Positions 25,673 to 32,297 of a DNA stretch of 64,000 nt are shown here, piece after piece; positions within the stretch are counted from its first letter, which is position 1; each line of letters opens with the position of its first letter. The notes below the pieces were generated by a model. It did no database searches, was not told the DNA's origin, and saw only the letters and a program-made list of their open reading frames with translations. The stretch comes from an uncultured Prevotella sp. (GTDB lineage: Bacteria > Bacteroidota > Bacteroidia > Bacteroidales > Bacteroidaceae): NCBI GenBank assembly GCA_902464615.1, contig CABQKA010000008.1:1-64000 (forward strand), given 5' to 3'. Position numbers and translations under genes: made by a program.

Positions 25673-27820
25673 ATGAAACGAACAATACTCTGTGCCCTGT
25701 GCCTGTTGCTGGCCATACCGGGACGCGCCGAGAAGGTATCCTCGCCCTCGGGTACCGTGAACGCAGACTTTGAACTGGCCAGCGGAGGCGTGCCCACCTA
25801 CTCGGTGACCTACAAGGAACGGCCCGTGGTGAAGCCCAGCCGCCTGGGTTTGGAACTAAAGGGGAAGCCCGACCTGATGGACGGATTCGAACTGGTCAGA
25901 ACGTCCACGTCAACATTCGACGAGACGTGGCAGCCCGTCTGGGGCGAAGTGAGCAACATCCGCAACCACTATAACGAGCTACTCGTGGAGTTGCGCCAGC
26001 CGGAGACGGGCCGCCTCATGAACATCCGTTTCCGCGTCTACGACGACGGTATTGGCCTGCGCTACGAGTTCCCGCAGCAGAAGGGCCTGACCTACTTCAC
26101 CATCAAGGAGGAGCACACGCAGTTCGCCATGACGGGAGACCACACCGCCTGGTGGATTCCCGGTGACTTGGATACACAGGAGTTCGAATACACGGAGTCG
26201 CGCCTGTCCGAGGTGCGCGGACGCTATGCCGAAGCGCTCAAAAGCTACGGTGCGCCGGCGTCTTTCTCGCCCACCGGCGTGCAGACGTCGCTGCAAATGA
26301 AGACGGACGACGGTCTCTACATTAACCTGCACGAAGCCGCGCTCGTGGACTACTCGTGCATGCACCTGGTGCTGGACGATAAGAACTTCGTCTTCGAATC
26401 GTGGCTCAACCCCGACGCCATCGGCAACAAAGGCTACATGCAGACGCCCTGCCACAGCCCCTGGCGCACGGTGATGGTGAGCGACGACGCACGCGACATT
26501 CTGGCCTCAAAACTCATCTTGAACCTGAACGAACCGTGCAAATTGGAAGACACGTCGTGGATTAAACCCGTGAAATACATCGGCGTATGGTGGGAAATGA
26601 TAGCCGGCAACCGGCCTTGGGCCTACACGTGGGACGTATCGTCCGTGAAGCTGGGGGAAACGGACTATACGAAGGTGAAGCCTAACGGCGTACACCCCGC
26701 CAATACAGCCAACGTGAAAAAATACATTGATTTTGCCGCCGCCCACGGCTTCGACCAGGTGCTCGTCGAAGGCTGGGACATCGGCTGGGAGGACTGGTCC
26801 GGCAAAATGAAGGACTACGTGTTCGACTTCGTAACCCCCTACCCGGACTTCGACCTGCCGGGACTGAACGCCTATGCCCACGAAAAAGGTGTACGTCTGA
26901 TGATGCACCACGAGACATCCTCGTCCGTACGCAACTACGAGCGGCACATGAAGGAAGCCTACGAACTGATGAACCGCTACGGCTACAACGCCGTGAAAAG
27001 CGGCTACGTGGGCAACATCCTGCCCCGCGGCGAGCACCACTACGGGCAGTGGATGGTGAACCACTACCTCTACGCCGTCAAAGAGGCCGCCAAGCACCAC
27101 ATCATGGTCAACGCCCACGAAGCGGTACGCCCCACCGGCCTGTGCCGCACGTACCCGAACCTCATCGGCAACGAATCCGCACGCGGCACCGAGTACGAAG
27201 CCTTCGGCGGCAGCAAGCCCTCACACACCACTGTGCTACCTTTCACGCGACTGCAAGGCGGCCCGATGGACTACACGCCGGGCATTTTTGTCATGGATCT
27301 GAACTCTTGGGCACCGAGCAACCACTCGCATGTCAACTCCACACTGGCACGCCAGCTGGCCCTCTACGTCACGATGTACAGCCCGCTGCAGATGGCCGCC
27401 GACCTGCCCGAACACTATGAGCGCTACATGGACGCCTTCCAGTTCATCAAGGACGTGGCAGTGGACTGGGACGACAGCCGATATCTTGAAGCCGAGCCGG
27501 GACAATACATCACCGCCGCACGCAAGGCCAAGGGGAGCGGCAACTGGTTTGTCGGCTGCACAAGCGGCGAAGCAGGCCACCTCTCCATACTGAAGCTCGA
27601 CTTCCTTGACCCCGGCAAGACATACATCGCAACCGTCTACGCCGACGCCCCCGACGCACACTATCGGGACAACCCGCAGGCCTACGTCATCAGCAAAGGC
27701 ACCGTCACGTCCAAGACCACGCTGCGGCTGAAAGCCGCGCCGGGCGGCGGATATGCCATCAGCCTCTTTGAAGTCAAGGACAAAGCCGAAACGAAAGGTC
27801 TGAAAAAGCTGAAACTGTAA
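25673..27820 (+). CDS. susB: GH97 alpha-glucosidase, SusB-like (inverting type)
   Basis: About 715 residues with a signal peptide (MKRTILCALCLLLAIPGRA), so periplasmic. It resembles SusB of the Bacteroides starch system along its length. The barrel contains VNAHEAVRPTGLCRTYPN (Glu483), IGNESARGTEYEAFGG (Glu501, Glu507, Glu509) and, where retaining GH97 enzymes have the Asp nucleophile, the sequence NAVKSGYVG without an acid. This is the inverting alpha-glucosidase signature. No susA, susC, susD, susE/F or susR is nearby; the neighbours are Ig-like secreted proteins. C-terminal beta-sandwich ends KGLKKLKL. Confidence 0.93.
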   Translation: MKRTILCALCLLLAIPGRAEKVSSPSGTVNADFELASGGVPTYSVTYKERPVVKPSRLGLELKGKPDLMDGFELVRTSTSTFDETWQPVWGEVSNIRNHYNELLVELRQPETGRLMNIRFRVYDDGIGLRYEFPQQKGLTYFTIKEEHTQFAMTGDHTAWWIPGDLDTQEFEYTESRLSEVRGRYAEALKSYGAPASFSPTGVQTSLQMKTDDGLYINLHEAALVDYSCMHLVLDDKNFVFESWLNPDAIGNKGYMQTPCHSPWRTVMVSDDARDILASKLILNLNEPCKLEDTSWIKPVKYIGVWWEMIAGNRPWAYTWDVSSVKLGETDYTKVKPNGVHPANTANVKKYIDFAAAHGFDQVLVEGWDIGWEDWSGKMKDYVFDFVTPYPDFDLPGLNAYAHEKGVRLMMHHETSSSVRNYERHMKEAYELMNRYGYNAVKSGYVGNILPRGEHHYGQWMVNHYLYAVKEAAKHHIMVNAHEAVRPTGLCRTYPNLIGNESARGTEYEAFGGSKPSHTTVLPFTRLQGGPMDYTPGIFVMDLNSWAPSNHSHVNSTLARQLALYVTMYSPLQMAADLPEHYERYMDAFQFIKDVAVDWDDSRYLEAEPGQYITAARKAKGSGNWFVGCTSGEAGHLSILKLDFLDPGKTYIATVYADAPDAHYRDNPQAYVISKGTVTSKTTLRLKAAPGGGYAISLFEVKDKAETKGLKKLKL

Positions 27821-27833
27821 CGCCACGAACCGG

Positions 27834-27864
27834 CAACGGCACGGGAAGGGCCTCCCGTCCGTTG
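27834..27864. terminator. Hairpin between the SusB-like gene and the XRE gene
   Basis: A 12-bp stem with one bulged base (27834-27846 with 27853-27864, 6-nt loop) lies between convergent genes. No T-run follows, so termination is uncertain. Confidence 0.5.
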
Positions 27865-27985
27865 CCCGCCGGCGTCCGTATCGGAGCCGCCCCGGCGCAG
27901 CGGCAGGCAGCCACGGTTCGGCAGCGGGCACGGTGGCTGCGGCCACGTGCCCCTTTCGCCGCTTCCCAGGCCCTGCGGCCCGCCG

Positions 27986-28207
27986 TCAGAAATCCACTTC
28001 AAACAAAGCGCTTAGCTTGACGCCCAGCACCTGGCTGATCTTCCACGCGCTCCGGGCCGTCAGGTTGGTCCGCCCGGCCTCGATGCGCGAAATGTTCGAT
28101 TTCTCCATATTGCAACGGGCGGCCAATTCCTGTTGCGTCATTTTCCGTTCCTCGCGCAACTCCTTGATGTTGCTTCCGATACGGATAAACAATTGTTGCT
28201 CATTCAT
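27986..28207 (-). CDS. XRE family DNA-binding regulator (HTH_3), 73 residues
   Basis: A single-domain Cro/CI-type protein: IGSNIKELREERKMTQQELAARCNMEKSNISRIEAGR covers the helix-turn-helix (about residues 11-50), then the C-terminal ARSAWKISQVLGVKLSALFE. There is no sensor or dimerisation domain beyond this. The start at 28207 leaves a short leader. It is divergent from the YidD-domain gene, and the space between holds two near-identical 18-bp dyads around a promoter, so it is the natural candidate to bind there. Targets are inferred. Confidence 0.88.
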   Translation of the reverse strand: MNEQQLFIRIGSNIKELREERKMTQQELAARCNMEKSNISRIEAGRTNLTARSAWKISQVLGVKLSALFEVDF

Positions 28208-28219
28208 GCTTTTTTCTTT

Positions 28220-28237
28220 GTTATCATTTGTGACAAC
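28220..28237. promoter_or_regulatory. Operator-like dyad O1
   Basis: GTTATCATTTGTGACAAC, an 18-bp imperfect dyad that contains the -33 TTTG (28227-28230) of the plus-strand promoter. It is 13 bp upstream of the XRE start codon. Confidence 0.65.
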
Positions 28238-28258
28238 AAAGAAAAAGCATTAACTTTG
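28227..28258 (+). promoter_or_regulatory. Promoter of the YidD-domain gene, embedded in operators
   Basis: TTTG (28227-28230) and TAACTTTG (28251-28258), exact 20-bp spacer. O1 covers the -33 element and O2 lies just past the transcription start, so binding at either would block transcription. Confidence 0.75.
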
Positions 28259-28265
28259 CGCAATA

Positions 28266-28283
28266 GTTATCATATATGACAAC
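28266..28283. promoter_or_regulatory. Operator-like dyad O2
   Basis: GTTATCATATATGACAAC, differing from O1 at three central positions. Centres of O1 and O2 are 46 bp apart. Confidence 0.65.
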
Positions 28284-28370
28284 ACCGAGCTACTCCGGTT
28301 CGCGTGTAGCCACGACATCGCAGGATCTCGGAAACTTTGTTTCCCGCTATGCGTCAAACACTTAGGAAAA

Positions 28371-29566
28371 ATGAAAAGACACATTATCCTTGCTCTTGCA
28401 TTCCTGGCAAGCCTTTGCGGCAGCCGGGCCTTTGGCCAACTGGACGGCCTCGTCGCCCCGGGACCGGCGGACCGCCACCCCGTGGCTACGACTGCAGCCA
28501 CCACCTACATCCGCCTCTACCAGCGCTTCCTCAGCCCGCTCCGCGGCAGCCGCTGCGCCATGTACCCGTCCTGCTCGGCCTACGGCATGGAAGCCTTTCG
28601 CCGCAAGCCGTTCGCCGTGGCCATGGCCCTGACGGCCGACCGCATGTTGCGCTGCGGGCACGACGGGCGCTACTACGATCTGACTTACGCTTACGGTTAT
28701 CCCTCACTCATCGATCTCCTACCCGGCGACACGATGCCGCGCATCCTCGTGGCCGCGCCGCGCATCCCGCCCTTGGCCGTGCGCGGCACCGCCCGCACCG
28801 CCCGCGACAGCGTCACCGACTTCGTCCGCCACCTCATCAACCGGAAGGACTACACCGCGGCGCTGCTCGAGGCGGAGCGCATTGCTTACTTCCGCCCGGA
28901 ACTGAACGACTCGGCCCTATTCCTGCTCCGCATGTTGTGCTACGACGGATTGGACCGCGAGGAGGACGCCTTCGCGGAATACCACGCCGACGGCGGAAGG
29001 GTGGCGGGCCGGAGCGACACCTTATTATTACAGATGGCGAAAATGTACCACGAGGTGGGCAACTACGACGCGGCGCTCCGCCTTCTGGGCCAGACGCGCA
29101 GCACCACCCCGGAACTGCGCCGCCGCGTAGCGCTCCGCGCCACGGCCGCCGCCTTGCGGGCGGGACGGGAGGAGCTGGCACGCAAATGTCTGGCCGGAGC
29201 GGAAGCCCTCCTCACCGCGGATCAGCGCCACGCGAACGAAGGACTGTTCGCGCAACTTGCCCGGCGACGGCCGCGGCGGCCGCTCGTGGCCGGCCTGCTT
29301 TCGTCGTTCCCGGCGCCGCCTACCTCTACAACCGCCAGCCGGCCAGCGCACTGGCGGCCTTTGCCGTCAACGCCTTGCTCGGCTATGCCGTCTACACCAG
29401 CGTGGACCGACGCAACTACGGCGTGGCCGGCGTGATGGGCATCTTTGCCGTCACGTTCTACGCGGGCAACTTCGTCGGCGCGGTACACGGCGCACAACGC
29501 TACAACCGGGAGCGCCTCGACCACTGTGCATCGCAGTTTGAGCGGTCCAATGCCGTCTGGCCCTGA
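28371..29566 (+). pseudogene. YidD-domain secreted/membrane protein, broken by a frameshift near 29303
   Basis: The frame from 28371 gives a signal peptide, then a YidD-like domain (about 46-96: YIRLYQRFLSPLRGSRCAMYP, CSAYGMEAF), known from membrane protein insertion efficiency factors, and a helical TPR-like middle (about 145-300). Near 29303 the frame runs into Ser/Thr/Pro-rich nonsense. The -1 frame continues with a plausible ending: VVPGAAYLYNRQPASALAAF and GVAGVMGIFAVTFYAGNFVG, two hydrophobic segments, to a stop at 29566. One missing base explains this. It may be a true mutation, an assembly error, or (less likely) recoding. Divergent from the XRE regulator. Confidence 0.75.
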
Positions 29567-29629
29567 ACCGCCGCGCCGCAGCAGTCCGGCCATTCCTCAC
29601 GGACGTTTCATTCCTAAAACTTCACCGAT

Positions 29630-30130
29630 ATGTTTACTATCAAATCTTATCTTTACCGACAAAAGGCCCTGGCCGCACTGGCCCTGGCCACCCTTCTGCC
29701 CGCGGCCGTACAGGCCGAAGACGTCGTGCTGAAAGCCGGCACCGCCGTGCCCATGCAACTGACTTCCACTGTCACGGGAAAGACCGCCACCGTGGGCGAA
29801 CTCGTGGACTTCCGCGTGACGCAGGACGTCAAGGTCGATGGCCACGTAGTCATCCCCGCCGGCACCATCGCCAAGGCGCAAGTGGTCCGCGCGCAGAAAA
29901 ACGGCGTGCTGGGCCGTGAAGGCGAAATCCAGGTAAACGTGAACAGCGTCGCGGCGATCGACGGGACGCAGGTGGTCCTCTCCGGCGGCACGCTGGCAGC
30001 CGAGGGACGCAACAAGCTGGTCGTCTCCTGGCTGCTCTGCTTCCTGCTGAAAGGCGGCCAGGGCGAACTGGCGGCCGGCATGCAGTGCAACCCAATAGTG
30101 GCCGGCAACGTGACCGTCAGCGTGGACTGA
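29630..30130 (+). CDS. Secreted beta-rich protein of unknown function
   Basis: About 166 residues with a signal peptide (KALAALALATLLPAAVQA, cleavage before EDVV). The mature part is beta-rich with VTQDVKVDGHVVIPAGTIAK and a segment VVSWLLCFLLKGGQGELAAG that is hydrophobic but has Lys and Gly. Proteins with the VDGxVVIPAGxxAxGxV pattern occur in Bacteroidetes without an assigned role, as far as I know. It is 63 bp after the YidD-domain gene with no clear promoter of its own, so co-transcription is likely. Confidence 0.65.
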   Translation: MFTIKSYLYRQKALAALALATLLPAAVQAEDVVLKAGTAVPMQLTSTVTGKTATVGELVDFRVTQDVKVDGHVVIPAGTIAKAQVVRAQKNGVLGREGEIQVNVNSVAAIDGTQVVLSGGTLAAEGRNKLVVSWLLCFLLKGGQGELAAGMQCNPIVAGNVTVSVD

Positions 30131-30151
30131 ACGGGGCCGTTTGCCGCGCCT

Positions 30152-30214
30152 ACGCGCCTTAGTCCCGTCCGAACGGGGCTTATTCCCGTCCGGACGGGGA
30201 TAGGCCCCGTTTCC
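30152..30214. repeat. Three-unit 21-bp palindromic repeat array (copy 5)
   Basis: Units start at 30152, 30173 and 30194 (17-mers ACGCGCCTTAGTCCCGT, ACGGGGCTTATTCCCGT and ACGGGGATAGGCCCCGT). The preceding 21 bases (30131-30151) also begin ACGGGG and may be a decayed fourth unit. It lies between the beta-rich protein gene and the promoter at 30336. Confidence 0.88.
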
Positions 30215-30335
30215 ATTGCCCTCCTGCCGGTACCGGCCGCGCGGGATGGCAGAAGAAGACAGCCGCAGGCCGAGGCAGAGGGAACAATTCGCAAAATAAT
30301 CCGCACCGGTCTTTTTTCTGTTTATCAAAATTCCA

Positions 30336-30343
30336 TATCTTTG
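30336..30343 (+). promoter_or_regulatory. -7 element of the Ig-like gene at 30373
   Basis: TATCTTTG. The transcript would start after the in-frame ATG at 30346, which supports the ATG at 30373 as the true start. Confidence 0.6.
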
Positions 30344-30372
30344 CCATGTATTCACTTCATATTTTCCATAGT

Positions 30373-30783
30373 ATGACAAAAAACATCTTTACCCTCCTGC
30401 TCTTTTTCCTCCCGCTCCTGCTAGGCGCGGAAAGCGTGCGGCCCGACAGCGATGCGGACTACCATCTGGACATGGGTTTCCGGACCAACAGCCGCGATGC
30501 CCAAAACCCGTTCGTCTGGTACCAAGGCGATGTGATGACCATCAAGGCGGCCAAGAAAGAGGCCACCTCCTCAAAAGAGGCACAGGTGATGTACGTGGAA
30601 TACTACGTGGACGGCAAGAAAATAGGCAAAAGCACGGAAGCCCCGTACCAGCTGGACTACCGCCTGGACGGCATCAGCGCCGGAACGCACAAGTTGCTGA
30701 CCAAAGTTTACTGGAAAGCCAAGCGCCACCGCTTCGTCTCGGACTTCAACTGGACCCTCACCGTCCGGCAGGCCGCCGACTGA
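30373..30783 (+). CDS. Secreted single-domain Ig-like protein (VEYYFDG family)
   Basis: About 136 residues with a signal peptide (MTKNIFTLLLFFLPLLLGAE) and no lipobox Cys. The single domain (about 28-132) has the family pattern: HLDMGFRTNS, FVWYQGD, MYVEYYVDGKKIGKSTEAPY, AGTHKLLTKVYW. It is shorter than the two-domain lipoprotein at 24481. The first residues MTKNIF also start the GH97 protein encoded at 32298, hinting at shared ancestry of the signal sequences. Function unknown; likely periplasmic or surface-associated. Confidence 0.75.
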   Translation: MTKNIFTLLLFFLPLLLGAESVRPDSDADYHLDMGFRTNSRDAQNPFVWYQGDVMTIKAAKKEATSSKEAQVMYVEYYVDGKKIGKSTEAPYQLDYRLDGISAGTHKLLTKVYWKAKRHRFVSDFNWTLTVRQAAD

Positions 30784-30962
30784 CAGCCGGCTACGGTTGC
30801 GGCAGCCGCCGTTTCGCCCATGGCCGGCCGCGTGGCGGCCGGTGTGTACTGCTGCCTCGACCGGCCGCCACGACCGGGACTCAAAAAAATAAGAATATTT
30901 CCAGATTCTTTAATTTTATCAACATTTAACAATGGAGTAAAAATCTTTCCCGTTTCATTTTT

Positions 30963-30970
30963 TAACTTTG
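30963..30970 (+). promoter_or_regulatory. -7 element of the Ig-like lipoprotein at 31027
   Basis: TAACTTTG, 56 bp before the ATG at 31027. No convincing -33 element. Confidence 0.5.
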
Positions 30971-31026
30971 CCAACAATAACGAATGTCTTTCTTATTCCT
31001 ATATCTATCACCTAAAACACAAACGT

Positions 31027-31485
31027 ATGAAAAAATTTTACCTGAGCCGCTTTTTCGCCCTGATGGGCGTGATGCTTTTCGCAGCATTTACGCTGGCCTC
31101 CTGCGAAGAGGACGAGGAGAAGCACTACACCATCAACTTCAGCGTCAACTACTCGGGCGGAAACGGATTTAATTTCACAAACGAGCAAACCCTGCAGCTC
31201 GGCGTGACGCTCAACAGCGGGGAATCGTCCGAAGGCATCGTCATAGAAAACGTGGAATACTACATCGACAACACCTACATAGGCAGCTCGAGTATATCGC
31301 CCTTCACTATGCGCTACCCGTGCACCGACCTGAGCATTGGCACCCACGTGCTGCGCGTAAACTTGACCTGGACGGTAGAAGGCTTCCGCTTCACATCGGA
31401 GAAGGAGAGCCAATTCTACATAGTCGAGGCCGGACAGGGCACCACGACCACCGGCACGGCCGTGACCTTCTCCGCCGCGGAATAA
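31027..31485 (+). CDS. Single-domain Ig-like lipoprotein (VEYYFDG family)
   Basis: About 152 residues. The lipobox LASC (Cys26) is followed by EEDEE, an acidic stretch of the kind that marks surface export in Bacteroidetes lipoproteins. The domain (about 33-135) has NVEYYIDNTYIGSSSISPF, RYPCTDLSIGTHVLRVNLTW and GFRFTSE. A Thr-rich tail (GTTTTGTAVT) ends the protein. The frame is open upstream to 30820, but the promoter at 30963 and the signal peptide fix the start at 31027. Function unknown. Confidence 0.75.
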   Translation: MKKFYLSRFFALMGVMLFAAFTLASCEEDEEKHYTINFSVNYSGGNGFNFTNEQTLQLGVTLNSGESSEGIVIENVEYYIDNTYIGSSSISPFTMRYPCTDLSIGTHVLRVNLTWTVEGFRFTSEKESQFYIVEAGQGTTTTGTAVTFSAAE

Positions 31486-31533
31486 CAATCCAGGCACCGA
31501 CGGCAACGCTCAAGGACAAGGGCGGGATTCTTC

Positions 31534-31701
31534 ATGCAGCGCACGATGAATCCCGCCATGCTTGTAATCATCGGCCCGTCCGGGCCCGTTATATATGAAA
31601 AAACCGGGAAATATGAAGTAAAAGCCGTCATATACCGGGCCGAGAATGACAACGGCCCGCTGATACACGGCGCGCTCACCTGTCCCATTTATATTCAATA
31701 A
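31534..31701 (+). CDS. Small ORF, possible remnant of an Ig-like paralogue
   Basis: A 55-codon frame (start 31534 or 31546) ends 6 bp before the ATG of the next Ig-like gene. Its last 31 residues (GKYEVKAVIYRAENDNG, then LIHGALTCPIYIQ) can be laid against the last strand pair of the neighbouring domains (GTHKLLTKVYWKAKRHR, then FVSDFNWTLTVRQ). There is no signal peptide and the VEYYFDG part is missing. It is in frame with the stop codon of the upstream gene. It may be a decayed fifth copy or a real small protein. Confidence 0.35.
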   Translation: MQRTMNPAMLVIIGPSGPVIYEKTGKYEVKAVIYRAENDNGPLIHGALTCPIYIQ

Positions 31702-31707
31702 AGAAAA

Positions 31708-32148
31708 ATGAAAAGAATCCTGCTTCTGCTTTTCATCCTGCTGTCTGGGATGAACGTACAAGGCCAGGCCGCAGCCATGCCGACCGACAAAGAGCCGGTT
31801 TTCACCGTGAATTTTTCATTTAAGGGAGGAAACTGGACCACCGTCACGGGCGGCAATGGCAAAGCCGAAAAAAGAATTGCCCTCAAGTCTGGGGACACGT
31901 TCCAATTATGGTTTCCCGCCGACGCCGTACAAGCGCCCGCGAAGGCCCGCATCCACTGGGTAGACTACTACATATCGGACAAACTTGTCGGCACCAGCAA
32001 GGAAGCCCCCTTCACGCTCCGCCACGCGCCCAAAGACCAGACGGCCGGGGCCAAGACGCTTACGTGTAAAATATATTGGACCGAGGCACCGGACCTCTCC
32101 ACCGTCCGGCTCTTCATCCTCGAGATACCCCTCATGCTGACGCGATAA
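31708..32148 (+). CDS. Secreted single-domain Ig-like protein (VEYYFDG family)
   Basis: About 146 residues with a signal peptide (MKRILLLLFILLSGMNVQGQ). The domain keeps the family core in altered form: FTVNFSFKGGNW, WVDYYISDKLVGTSKEAPF, TLRHAPKDQTAGAKTLTCKIYW. It is the most divergent of the four copies, with GAK where the others have GxH. It lies directly after the small ORF and 149 bp before the retaining-type GH97 gene, which has its own promoter. Function unknown. Confidence 0.72.
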   Translation: MKRILLLLFILLSGMNVQGQAAAMPTDKEPVFTVNFSFKGGNWTTVTGGNGKAEKRIALKSGDTFQLWFPADAVQAPAKARIHWVDYYISDKLVGTSKEAPFTLRHAPKDQTAGAKTLTCKIYWTEAPDLSTVRLFILEIPLMLTR

Positions 32149-32244
32149 ACGACAGCAAGAAGCCCGCACGGACAGATTCCGGAGAACGCGCCCGCCTGCC
32201 GGGCGGACATTTCCGGACACTTCCCGCAAAAAAACGCCGGGCCA

Positions 32245-32276
32245 CTTGGATATGATGAAACCATACCCTACATTTG
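32245..32276 (+). promoter_or_regulatory. Promoter of the second GH97 gene
   Basis: CTTG (32245-32248) and TACATTTG (32269-32276) with a 20-bp spacer, 21 bp before the ATG at 32298. It rules out the in-frame ATG at 32274. Confidence 0.65.
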
Positions 32277-32297
32277 CTTATCCAACAGACACACGCC

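Noticed and set aside
27840..27865. Possible ninth copy of the 21-bp repeat
   Set aside because: The ACGGGA...TCCCGT dyad has a different centre and no tandem partner; treated as a hairpin between convergent genes.
29290..29320. Programmed -1 ribosomal frameshift
   Set aside because: The sequence lacks a standard X XXY YYZ slippery heptamer in the right frame; a single-base deletion is simpler.
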